DNA of 64,000 bases from NCBI RefSeq assembly GCF_027579695.1, contig NC_083581.1, positions 61,392,200 through 61,456,199 of the forward strand, read 5' to 3'. Of this stretch, positions 19,801 to 32,800 are shown piece by piece. The first letter of the stretch is position 1; each line of letters starts with the position of its first letter. The notes beneath the pieces are model-generated. The model did no database searches and was not told the origin of the DNA. It saw nothing but the letters and a program-made list of their open reading frames with translations. Both the position numbers and the translations under genes were made by a program. The DNA comes from Neoarius graeffei (taxonomy: Eukaryota > Chordata > Actinopteri > Siluriformes > Ariidae).

Positions 19801-20760
19801 TTAAAAAGCAAAAAAAACAAAAAAAAAAGTTAAAAAAAGCAAATCATGGTAGAGTGCTATTTCTATGTATTTGAGTGGTCTGAGATTGATTTAACTATTT
19901 GTGCAGCTGGAAACGGCATCCAGTGTTGATATTGAAGGTTTTTTTTTTTTTTAAATTACCAACATTTAGAAAAACAGCTCATTCTCCTGTCGGACTGACT
20001 GTAAGATGCCTTCCTTGGTCTGAATGGCCTCCAGAAAACAGATCGTTGAGATTCTTCTCTTCCAGGTCAAATCAGACAGAACAACTGCACAATACTGAAA
20101 ATTTAATTCTTCCCAAATACAAAACTATCACCCACACTTCCTCATAATAAATAAAATATTGATCAGGTGAAAATTACAAATACTAACAGCTTTGCAAAGA
20201 CATTAATTTTTAAAACACAAGCAGAAAATATCAGATCCAGTATCCTGACTGGTGCATGCTGTGAAACAGATTTGCTCGTTGAGTAACTAGATATGTCCGT
20301 CTGTATGCTGAAATGTTGCATGGCTGATGCAAATGGGTTGAAATTTGAGTCTTTGGGACAGATAGGAACAGGCAGGCACGTATTGATGATCATCCCCCCC
20401 AAAAAAAAAAAAAAAAATTACACACCCTCTTGTAATCACAGTTCTCCTAACCCCAGCACGGTCAGTATAAATATAAGCAATGAACAGACGTCATGTTTGA
20501 TCTTTCTTTCAGATGTCTTTTCTTCACTGATTGGTACTACAAGTGTCATCTTCATCTTTAGAACATATCTGTAAAGAAACAATTCACATAGCACCCGAAC
20601 AAGTCCTTGGCATGTTTAAAAAAAAAAAAAATCCAGTTCTAAAATGTAAACTTGAAATGAAGTGTAAACCTATTGCAATTAGGCATTTTATTAACTTCTT
20701 CCTGGTGGGCAGGAATCAGGATCAGCCACTTGTGAACATAATTTAAATCAGATATTTGTG
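19801..20760. other. Convergent intergenic / 3' UTR region between eif4g3 and phc2
   Basis: About 1 kb of A+T-rich sequence between the probable ends of the two tail-to-tail genes. It has several poly-A or poly-T runs (for example 19939-19951 and 20401-20416). No coding segment or recognised repeat was seen. Part may be phc2 3' UTR. Confidence 0.5.
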
Positions 20761-20762
20761 CT

Positions 20763-20768
20763 TTTATT
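20763..20768 (-). terminator. phc2: Candidate phc2 polyadenylation signal
   Basis: TTTATT on the + strand reads AATAAA on the - strand, about 206 bp past the phc2 stop. A second candidate is at 20687-20692. Transcript data would be needed to choose. Confidence 0.4.
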
Positions 20769-20973
20769 TCACCAGTGATTATTCCCCTATGGGGTCATGA
20801 CTAGACTAACCAAACATTCCCTCCTCACGTCTTAGAAAGCTGTGGAAAAAAGTCCAGATTTAAACTTTTGGGGCTCTGAGCTACAGCACGAGTCCACTGG
20901 ATTCATAACCGTAATGGGATATGAAGAGAAATCAGTGCAGGAGTTTAGGGTGGATTCAGTCCTGAAGGAGAGG

Positions 20974-21128
20974 CTAGGAGTCTTTGAGCATACTGATGTG
21001 GGCAAAGATTTTCAGTGCAGGCCCCAGTTTGATGTTCATAGTGCTCATGAGATGGTCTTCTTTCAGTAGCAGCAAGGCCTGGCCGTCGATCTCCTGAGCA
21101 CGGAACTCCTCAGCTATCTCCTGGCAGC
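20974..21128 (-). CDS. phc2: phc2 last exon: second half of SAM domain and stop
   Basis: 155 bp; acceptor TTTTAG. It encodes [40 protein letters not shown] and [10 protein letters not shown], then TAG at 20974-20976. [15 protein letters not shown] and LGPALKI are SAM-domain signatures of polyhomeotic proteins. FAH replaces the YAR I recall for human PHC2. Confidence 0.97.
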
Positions 21129-24100
21129 CTAAAAATGAAAAACGATCTGGATTAGTTTAAAAAAAAAAAAAGACTTTCAGGGATGGACCTTAATTCGCTC
21201 CCATGGTGTGCGTTACCCTGAAACCTAATCACTTTTCAGTCTGGTCAGTTAGTTAAGTTTAGCAATGTAATAACATACAGCAAGCTAGTTAAGTGCACTA
21301 ATACAGACTAAGTAAAAAATAATTGAAGATATGAATTCTTGTGGAGTGGTGACTGTACAGCCACAGATCTTATAAAATTTTCATGTAACGCATAACGTTG
21401 GTCTTCAACACAAAGGCAGTGTGAGTACATCAGCTATGAACTGTGGCTTTTCTCCTCACGCTACACACAAAACATTATTCAAGTAGCTATTCTTTCTCAC
21501 TATATTTAACCGTGAAGTGGCTGCGTACTCTGCTAGCGAACTGCGTGACTGCATTTTATTTTGGTCAGCGTTTCCACGTACCAACGTTCTTGATTCTGGA
21601 GGAAAAGGTCAGTCAGTCAGTCATCCAGTACTGAATCCACTTAGTAAAAATCCTACCCACAGCCAGATTGCACCCGTTTAGAGGTAGTAGTGGTTCAGCA
21701 GTTATGACTCTGGACTGCTACTGATCAGGGGGTGGGTTTTGCGAAAGCCTCTTAAGTCCAAGAGCATCTTTAACCACCTCCTAAGATCCACTGTCAAGCT
21801 AACATGGTTTTCCTGAACATCATCGTAGCCAAAGTAATCCTCGTTCACAACAAAGAGCGACTCGCTTGCTGCCGAATGCGTGTGCACCCCTGAGGGACTC
21901 TCACGGTCAACGGTGGAAACTGGTGTTGAGTCTGTTGCCGGTGTTCAATTATTTTTCTTGTATGTTGCAAGTACATCGAGTTAATTATTAAATAAATACA
22001 GGCAAAACGTATTGAAATATTCATAATGTTATGGAATTACATATGATATTGTAAGGTCACATCACATTTTTAATAAAATTTAACTGCATTAGGCAAGTGA
22101 TTATTGAATTTAGTGCCAAATGAGACATTTCTGCACTTATGACATTGTGTGTGCGCGCGAGAGAGAGGTGGTTCTTCTTTTGTACATCATCAGATGGCCA
22201 ACTCCGTGTCGTGCAGCCACACCCTCGTCTCTGGTCCTAAGTCGAAAAGGCCAGCTTCTGAGGACGGGCTGTATAGGGGGCAGCCGATGATTGTGCTTGG
22301 CCGTCTGTTCAGGTTCGCCACACTCGCATGCCGCACTGTCCGATAGGCCCCACTTCTTCAGAGATGACTTGAAATGACCGACCCCAGTGCGTAGACGATT
22401 CAGCGAGGTCCACAGGTGGCGTGGCAGGTCTTCTCCTTTTACACCGCCTCCTGGGTCCCTGATGTATTGTTGGATGCAGGATGGCCCAGCCATCTCCCAC
22501 GTCTGTTTCCAGGATGCTGCCAGCCAGGCGTCTCTGGTCAAGTCCTCAAGGATAGACTGTAGCATCTCTTGTGCTGCCTGGTGGAGCTGGTGTTATTGTG
22601 GCTTTGTGCAGGATGTGCCAGTCATACTTGCAGGCTTTTCTTGCCAGGGTGATGGTAGCTGCATCCTGTCGGAGACTGGCCGGGGCAATTCCAGCAAGAA
22701 CTGGCAGGTGGGACACGGGTGGGTTTCAGACAACCAGTTACTATCCGGAGAGCACTGTTGATGGCAGTATCTATCTTATTTCACGTGTGGACTTCTGCTC
22801 CAGGCAGAAGTCTACACAGGTAGGACAAGGGCTTGCGTGGATATGTGAAGGGTCTGGGAGGAAGCTCCCCAAGTCAAACCCGCCAAACGGCGGATGAGCG
22901 AGACCCTTGCTGTTACCTTAGCCTTCACTTCATCCAGGTGTTGCTTATAGGACAGTGTCTGATCCAAGCATACACCAAGGTACTTGGGGGGGCTTGCTGG
23001 AACTCCAGGCGGTTGTTGCCAACACACACACGTCCAGTTCCCTTCTTGCTTCCCGATTGTTGAGATGGTATGCTGCAGACACTGTCTCTGCTTACGCTGA
23101 GCTGAAGATGCCACTTCTGGAGGTAGGATGCCAATGTCTCGGTTGAGACCATCTTCCATCGCCTTCCATGTTGGGCGTCAAAGCATGATGGCCAAATCAT
23201 CCGCATAGCCGTACTTGGTACAACCCCGATTCCAAAAAAGTTGGGACAAAGTACAAATTGTAAATAAAAACGGAATGCAATGATGTGGAAGTTTCAAAAT
23301 TCCATATTTTATTCAGATTAGAACATAGATGACATATCAAATGTTTAAACTGAGAAAATGTAATCATTTAAAGACAAATTAGGTGATTTTAAATTTCATG
23401 ACAACACCACATCTCAAAAAAGTTGGGACACCACTGTGAGGCATTCCCTTTACAACAGTCTGTAAACGTCTGGGGACTGAGGAGACAAGTTGCTCAAGTT
23501 TAGGGATAGGAATGTTAACCCATTCTTGTCTAATGTAGGATTCTAGTTGCTCAACTGTCTTAGGTCTTTTTTGTCGCATCTTCCGTTTTATGATGCGACA
23601 AATGTTTTCTATGGGTGAAAGATCTGGACTGCAGGCTGGCCAGTTCAGTACCCGGACCCTTCTTCTACGTAGCCATGATGCTGTAATTGATGCAGTATGT
23701 GGTTTGGCATTGTCATGTTGGAAAATGCAAGGTCTTCCTGGAAAGAGACGTCGTCTGGCTGGGAGCATGTGTTGCTCTAGAACCTGGATATACCTTTCAG
23801 TATTGATGGTGTCTTTCCAGATGTGTAAGCTGCCCATGCCACACGCACTAATGCAACCCCATACCATCAGAGATGCAGGCTTCTGAACTGAGCGCTGATA
23901 ACAACTTGGGTCGTCCTTCTCCTCTTTAGTCCGAATGACACGGCGTCCCTGATTTCCATAAAGAACTTCAAATTTTGATTCATCTGACCACAGAACAGTT
24001 TTCCACTTTGCCACAGTCCATTTTAAATGAGCCTTGGCTCAGAGAAGACGTCTGCGCTTCTGGATCATGTTTAGATACGGCTTCTTCTTTGAACTAGAGT

Positions 24101-26832
24101 TTTAGCTGGCAACGGCAGATGGCACGGTGAATTGTGTTCACAGATAGTGTTCTCTGGAAATATTCCTGAGCCCATTTTGTGATTTCCAATACAGAAGCAT
24201 GCCTGTGTGTGATGCAGTGCCGTCTAAGGGCCCGAAGATCACGGGCACCCAGTATGGTTTTCCGGCCTTGACCCTTACGCACAGAGATTCTTCCAGATTC
24301 TCTGAATCTTTTGATGATATTATGCACTGTAGATGATGATATGTTCAAACTCTTTGCAATTTTACACTGTCAAACTCCTTTCTGATATTGCTCCACTATT
24401 TGTCGGTGCAGAATTAGGGGGATTGATGAGCCTCTTCCCATCTTTACTTCTAAGAGCCGCTGCCACTCCAAGATGCTCTTTTATACCCAGTCATGTTAAT
24501 GACCTATTGCCAATTGACCTAATGAGTTGCAATTTGGTCCTCCAGCTGTTCCTTTTTTGTACCTTTAACTTTTCCAGCCTCTTATTGCCCCTGTCCCAAC
24601 TTTGAGATGTGTTGCTGTCATGAAATTTCAAATGAGCCAATATTTGGCATGAAATTTCAAAATGTCTCACTTTCGACATTTGATATGGTGTCTATATTCT
24701 ATTGTGAACACTATCAGTTTCTGAGATTTGTAAATGATTGCATTCTGTTTTTATTTACAATTTGTACTTTGTCCCAACTTTTTTTGAATCCGGGTTGTAG
24801 ATATTATATCCGGCAAGTCGTGAATGTAGATGTTGAACAACATTGGTGAAAGGATGGAGCCTTGAGAGACACCGTTCTTCACCCTTCGAAGCCTGCTGGT
24901 CTGGCCCTCGCTGGTCTGGAGGATAAAGCTACGGTTTGATAGCATCTGCATGATGAACCTCACCATGTGCCAGTCCATGATTGTCCTCAACAGTTTCAAA
25001 TGTAGTCCACGGTGCCACACGGTATCACAGACTGCTGTCAGGTCCAGGAATACTACTCCAGCTTTCTCGTTATCCTGAAAGCTGGCTTCGATATCCTGAA
25101 TGAGTAGGGTTACCTGATACACTGTTGACCTGCCTCGGCGGAAGCTGTGGGTCCACCACTGGCTCAATGCAGCTGTGAATCAGTCTCTCCAGGATCTTAT
25201 ATGGGACACAGAGCAGAGAAATGGGCCTGTAGAACTTCGGATCTTCAGCGGGTTTATTCGGTTTTGGCAAGGCTACGACAGAAGCAGGGCGCCAGGTCTT
25301 TGGAAGCTTGGACCTCCGGCAGCATGCGGAGAAGAACGAGCATAGCCAACAAGATGTTCTTTCACTTTGGCGTATGACAAACTGGGTGGATATTGTCTCG
25401 ACCTGGTGACTTGCCCGGCTTCAGTTTGTTAATTGCTGCACTTAGTTCGGCTGCTGTGAAGCCTCCTGAGAGGTTGGCATCGACGCTGGCTGCCCTGCAG
25501 AGAGACGATACCTCACACGAGATCAGTCGTGTGAAGTTTTTGTTTGCATCTGGGAAGCAATGGCATCTGCTGTCACTTGACACCTGCGGGGTGTTGTTTT
25601 TCTCCCTGAGAGCAGGTTGATGGCCTGTCACGACTTCCGGCTAGAGTGGGTGAAGGTCGATAGATTCCACTACTTCAGTCCACCTAGTCCTTCGGGTGTC
25701 TTCCAGCTTCTGCAGTTGCGTCCATTTCTTCCCTGGAGTTCGCCTGCTGGTGTTGACGCAGCAGGCAGCTGCACTCCTCATCTCAGTCCGGGATGTAGTT
25801 CTTGCCACGCGGAATAATGCTGTGCTTTGCTGCCCTTAGGAGGACTTTACAGTAAGCGGCGTAGGCAGCGTCCACATCAGCTGCTTCTGGGTCCAGCAGA
25901 CCAGCAATTCTTTCTGTTTCTGCCATAAACAACTGCCAGTTCACCTTCCTGAAATTCCATCTCCTGACCGGTTTGCCAGCTACTGGCTGTATCAGCGATG
26001 GTACTTTTATGATGGATGGCCGGTGGTGTGAACGAGGGAACCTGTCCAAGACACGTCTCTCCAGTTTCAGGTCATTACTGCGGCATACAGCGAAGGCCAG
26101 GGTCTGGGCTGGTGTAAGAATTCCAGCGTGCAGAAAAGAAGCTTGCGGGCTCTTTTGGGTCGAAGAGCAGCAATGTTAGAAGCCCACTCACTCAGCGCTT
26201 CACCATCATGTGATGGGTGGTTGTAATCCCAATTTGTATGTTGGCAGTTGAAGTCACCTGCATAGATGGTGGGAGCAGGCAAAGGTGGAAGTGATTTGAT
26301 AGTCAGCGCTGTTGGTGGGGGCTTGTATACATTCACAACAGATGTTTCTTGGATTTTGGTGACCAGCCACTCAATGTTGCAGCCAGGTGGAGAGTGGCTG
26401 GTCGCTGACCAACTTAATCCTTCCCGGACAAAGGTTGCCACTCCATGTGTCTTGCTGTGGATGGACCCAGCGAGGAGGAACCCAGGCAGCTTGAGGTTGT
26501 CGTCAGAAACCCAGTGTCTCTCTTGCAGGAGAACAACTGCCACTTTATTGGAATCAGCGAGATGTCTGATGACTTAGAGTTTGGCGATGGTAAGGCCCTC
26601 AACGTTGAGTTGGAGCACCGACAGGCCTTGGTTTTCGACGGTGGGGGTATCCGCCTGTCCTAAGGAGGACGTTCTTTGCCTTGGTCCTGACCTTGGCCTG
26701 CCAGCTCGATGATTCTTCAGCGATAGTTTCATGAGTTGGTCTTGCACCATTTCTCACTACTCACAGGGGAGGCTGCGTAGAGGCGGTCATCTTCTCTCCT
26801 AGAGAGAGGTTTTGATCTGTCTCTACCTAAGG

Positions 26833-26879
<47 letters not shown>

Positions 26880-29800
26880 CGCGCGCAAGAGGTCAATTCA
26901 ACCTCCTTGAGTAGAGAGAGATCAAAACCTCTCTTGCGCACATGCAAGAAAGAACATTGCCCATTTGGCATTGTGGATAACAGTTGAAATAATCCTGACT
27001 GTATGTTTGGGTAATAGTGAAATGAGCGGGCACGGGGAACACATTTATTTAATTGATCATTTACTCATTCTTTTGTATGAACCTTTATTTAATTAAAAAG
27101 CACACTTGGAATTTAAAAAAAAAAAATTTGCTTTAAAATAGTTTCAATTATTAATTATCTGTAATGTTTAATGACTAAAATATGTTAATATATTGTATAA
27201 ACACTTCTTTTTAAACCAAAAAAAACAAAGTTGGACGCCATGTGACCTCATTGACAGGACTTAGCAACTACTAATGCCTATGCCAGGGGCATGCATTGCA
27301 AAGAAGTTCTTCATCCCGTTGCTCTTTAGACTCCTTCTTACGAGCGAGTTTGGGGAAAGCCACATATAAAGACAACGTTTGTTGCTGAAGAGAGTCTCAA
27401 CTCGCTCTTTAGCCCTAAAGGGCAATGTTATCGGGAAGCCTACCCCGGTTTGAGAGTTTATATCCTGGTAACGCCAAGCTACCACTTGTTGGCCATTAAC
27501 CCTCATCTGTTCAGCTCAATTTTAAGTCACTTTGGATGAACACATCTGCTCAATGAACGTGTGTAAATGTTTGTAGTGGGATCTGGAAGGAGTAATATAC
27601 AGTATGCTGGAGTTACAGCATCAAAACACTGTAACCTGATTTAAGTTTAAACCAAATTTATTTTGTTTAATACCAAATGAAATCTTTTGTCTTGTGGAAG
27701 TCAATAATGAGTATGGGTCATTTTCCACTGGGCAACTACAAATTATTTTATAAAAAACACCCACACACCATATAGCCCAGACATTAAATCTGCTTCTCTC
27801 TGATGCCTGTGCTACTGATTTCTCCTCTGGCTACATTCAGGCCTTTTAATTACATAATTTGGGCTACACCCTGTATTTCTGAGTTTGGGCTTTTTCCGTC
27901 GTGATGCAGGGTAATTTGGGCTTTTCTGCACGTACAAAGTGCTGTTTTTCCAGTTCTGTGTTTAAACCTACTGCTGCCTTTTTAGCTACAAAATTATGAA
28001 TAAATAAAGAAAATCGATGAATGTTATTTTTACCTTTATTGTAAAATGTCTACAGCATTAATCCCTCTTCATGTACATGACAAAAATAATTAGAATACAG
28101 TTAGTATTTAAAAGATGTTTGGGCCTGAGGAAAGGAGCCTGTGAATGAAAAAGCAAGTTCTGCCCTGTTGCCATCAAAGAGACGAACCTGTAGCAGACGT
28201 GTGTGACGAAAGGTTTTTCAGTCACATCACGAGAACTAGCAGTGCAATTCACAGCATGTACCGTATTTTTCGGACTATAAGTCGCACTTTTTTTCATGGT
28301 TCAGCTGGCAATGCGACTTATACTCCGGTGCGACGTATATATATATATATATATATATATATTTTTTTTCACCGCGGAATAACTGGAGCTGATGCTGAGT
28401 CTGACGACAGCCACGCAGAAGAGGAAACGGCGCTTCATCTGCCGCTGGAGGCAGAGTTGTTCAGAAGCGACACCGAGGATGAGGAATTCAATGGATTTGC
28501 TGATTTGGAGTGAAATCATCAGCTTGATAAACTTGATTGACCTGTGTTTTATTATTAATGATAGGCCTATAGTTATTTAAATAAGTTATGTAGTGATTTT
28601 AGGCAGTGCTTAATTTGTGAAGTGGGAGGTCCCGGAACGCAGGAGGTGGGTGGGTCCGGCGACTCAAAAAAAAAAAAAAAAAAGGCGGGGGATGGTTTAC
28701 TATAACTTAAAGCACATGCGCTTATTGTGTGTGTAAAATAATAATAATAATAATAATATCAGACATTATGATCTTAGAAAACGCTTTAGTGACAAACAGT
28801 TACAGACAGTAATATGTCGTGATATTATAAAATATTAATTTTTATTAGTCTATATATTAAATTATATATTACATTTATCTTCTAAAATAACAGACTGTAC
28901 TCATCACAACCGGTTTATTTCACCATTGGAGATCAGATCACACAAGACATGAGTTAAATGACTCATTTTAAGGATTTAAGTAGGGGATTTAAAAGCGGTT
29001 GTTGTTTTTTTTTTTTCACTAGACGGTTGTTTTTACTACCGTACCTGTCTTTGGAGATGATATACCTATAGCCTACTTGACCTCTCATTTGATGAAATAA
29101 AATTCGACAAAAATGAAGAATGACACTCCTCGATGATGACTACAGCTTTAATAACACAGATGAAAGAGCCATGGGGCGATATAGCCCTACCGGTAAAAAT
29201 ATTCTAAAAGCAAACTGATTAATGCATCAGTAATAGGCTACTAATATTAGTTATAATAATAATAATAATATAGGCTATTAGTAATAACGATAGTGATAGT
29301 ATTAAAGATAGTAGTAGATATTTAAAATAATCAGACTAGGCTACTTACAGGGCAAAGGGCGCGTTATCACTGCTCAGCTGTTTATTTAATAAACGAAGAA
29401 TGCAGTCGCGCAGTAACCACGCGCCGCTTATCAGATACAATCACAGATTCTATGGATAGAATAACCCTTCAAAAAAGTACGACTTATAGTCCGGTGCGAC
29501 GTATATATGTTTTTTTCGTCTTCATAATGCATTTTTTGGCTGATGCGACTTAAACGCCGGAGCGACGTATAGTCCGGAAAATACGGTAGTCAGGTAAAAG
29601 ATCAGAGTTTAAACGAAAGGCCACTGTCCACAACTATCAACAACAAGAGGACCAAGCTCCAAGTCACTGATTCCACCCACACTTACACAACCGTGTGTAT
29701 TTAAGACTACGTTCAGACTGCACCCTGAAACGACCCATATCCGATTTTTTTGCCCATATGCGACCTGTATCCGATTTGTTATTGACAATCTGAACGACAC

Positions 29801-32800
29801 AGATCCGATTTTTTCACATGCGACCCAGGCCGCTTGGATATGTGGTCCTAAATCCGATGCATACTATCCGATATTTTCACATGCGACTGCAGTCTGACCG
29901 GACAGGTCGCATTCATACGACCTACACGTCATCAACAAGAGACAAACGTCACTATTCTGCGTTGGCTAATCCCGCCTCTTTGGTGGAAAACAACAACATT
30001 TGTACAGTTTTCAGAATTTAAATAGACTTTTATAGAATTGATCAAGCTAATGGTGGATTTGGTAGGGACCTGGATGTTTATCTGTTAGCCTGATTAAATA
30101 AAACAGTTTCTATAACTGATTTATAACTTAAACCATCCCGTACCACATCGCCAGGTCTCGCCTCATCTCCATAGCAAACTGCACTGGTGTTTATGCGCTG
30201 AGAGAAGTTGCAGAATTCAGCTGGCTATAAACAATCTAATCTAAATAAATATTTATAAAAATGTAGAAAAAGTTTATTAATATGACGAAATAAATATGTG
30301 CAAATTATTAAGCCTGAATTAAGAGTTTGGTAATACAGCGGCCGTATCCCAAATGACTGCCTACTGAAGCTCGAGTGCACTATATAGAGTTTAAAAATCC
30401 ATTACTTCCTAGTAACATGTAGTGCACTTATATAGAAATTAGAGAGACATTTAGGAGTCAACCCTCGTTACCAGGCTCCACGTTTTCATTTCAGTTCAGA
30501 AACAAAAACACACACGAGACCTCACACTTTAACACTAACCAGATAATTAAACAAACAAACAAACAAAAAAAAAATCATTAAACTTGAAGAGTGCGATTTT
30601 TTTTTTTTGTTTACGCATTAGGTAGATGTGCTTATTACGTGTCAATTTGCGCATGCGGGACACTTTTGGGTCGTTTTCCGTTCATATTGGAGATCGCATA
30701 CAAGTCTCATACAATTGGTAATGTGAACGGCCTAACAAAAAAATCGGATTTCACAACAAATCGGATATGGGTCGTTTCAGGTTGCAGTCTGAACGTAGTG
30801 AAAGATGCAAGCTGTATCTTAAATATACACAGCTGTGCCCTGAATAGCTCTCTTTCATTCAGTCTTTTACCTGATTTAAAATCATATGAAACTAGGCAGC
30901 AGAGAGATGTTGCAGTTGAGGTCAGATAATGTGGGATATAGGGCTATTTTTAGGTTTTTTAAAAAGATACAGGAATTCTTAGGAGAATTTAGCACAATAG
31001 GGTAGTAAACAGGGGCGGCACGGTGGTGTAGTGGTTAGCGCTGTCGCCTCACAGCAAGAAGGTCCGGGTTCGAGCCCCGTGGCCAGCGAGAGCCTTTCTG
31101 TGCGGAGTTTGCATGTTCTCCCCGTGTCCGCGTGGGTTTCCTCCGGATGCTCCGGTTTCCCCCACAGTCCAAAGACATGCAGGTTAGGTTAACTGGTGAC
31201 TCTAAATTGACCGTAGGTGTGAGTGTGAATGGTTGTCTGTGTCTATGCAGGGTATCTGCACATTTTTCAAGTACAAATTTAAAGACTTTTAAGACCTTTT
31301 CAAGACCTCTAAATGGAAAAATTAAGACTACCATGGCAAAGAAAATAAATACAACAACTTAAAACTGTTTTCTGCAATAGTTTTTTTACTAACTTTAAGA
31401 AGAATGCACCCAATTGGTGAACAACAGGGTGCATCAATGGCAACTGTTAGACATGCAAACAGCTGAAGCAAAGTCGTGTGTTTTGGGCCTGCAGAACTAC
31501 TGTAGCAGCAAGGAGAAGACTGGTGTTTACTGGAGAAAACACCATGAATCATTTCAAAAACGAAAACAAACGGCAAGTAGAACCAGCTGAACAACCTTAG
31601 CCGGCATTATTTCAATCCCCAAAGATTATCTTTAATGATGTGTCATTTTGTGTCCGACAGCAAAATCAGTCTGAGTGGTACAGTATACAGCTGGCTGAGG
31701 AAGTTCTCGAGTATCTTCTGCATTATAGCAGGTAACAGCATAAACCTGTTTATGCAGTCATACAATCAGAGCATTACATTAAACACAGAGAAACAATGGT
31801 CACCTTTCATAACCTCATCTCATTATCTGTAGCCGCTTATCCTGTTCTACAGGGTCGCAGGCAAGCTGGAGCCTATCCCAGCTGACTACGGGCGAAAGGC
31901 GGGGTACATCCTGGACAAGTCGCCAGGTCATCACAGGGCTGACACATAGACACAGACAACCATTCACACTCACATTCACACCTACGGTCAATTTAGAGTC
32001 ACCAGTTAACCTAACCTGCATGTCTTTGGACTGTGGGGGAAACCGGAGCACCCGGAGAAAACCCACGCAGACACGGGGAGAACATGCAAACTCCACACAG
32101 AAAGGCCCTCGCCGGCCACGGGGCTCGAACCCGGACCTTCTTGCTGTGAGGCGACAGCACTAACCACTACACCACCGTGCTGCACCTTTCATAACCATTA
32201 TCAATATTGTGTTGTAATAACTGTAAACTAATTATCAGTGCAATTGTTATATCAATGTTCATTATTCAAAAATAATCATTAATTATTATCTATAATCCAT
32301 GAATAATTGCTTGTATTACTACTACTAATAATAATAATAATAATAATAATAACAACAACAACTTTTTAATAATTTTTAAAAAATTAACTCAATTTTATAA
32401 CATTTTAATAATCACTACTTAGCTATATTAATTAGAGTAGCAATTATAATTCAGTATTATTAATTACTACTTAATAAGCAGTGATTATCAAAATGTAATT
32501 TAATAATTAGTAATTATCAACTAAATTATACTAATAAATAATAAGTAGTGATTATTAAAATGCTATAAAATTGAGTTATAAGATTAGTTAAAATTATTAT
32601 TAAAAAAGTTATTAGTAGTAGTGATAAACAATTCATGGATTATAGATCATTTGTTTTTAATAGTGAACATTGATATAACAATTGAACTGATAACATTAAC
32701 AACAAGTATTACTAGTAGTATTATTGTTTATTATTAGTAGTAGTACAGTTATTTTATATCAATGTTCACTATTTAAAAAAAATCATCCATGAATATTTGT

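Larger units (their letters stand above)
22137..26700 (-). mobile_element. Non-LTR retrotransposon (LINE), broken, interrupted by a Tc1
   Basis: About 3 kb of LINE, not counting the 1.6-kb Tc1 at 23221-24797. 5' to 3' on the - strand: AP-type endonuclease, reverse transcriptase, then a C-terminal segment with [12 protein letters not shown]. The last motif and overall order suggest the I/Nimb/jockey-like group. Many frame breaks; both ends approximate. Confidence 0.88.

Noticed and set aside
26729..26971. 80-codon frame with a His-Thr repeat
   Set aside because: Encoded by the GT/GC microsatellite.
27261..27506. 81-codon open frame on the - strand starting [15 protein letters not shown]
   Set aside because: No known motif, no partner exon or splice signal, and single occurrence; open by chance is adequate.
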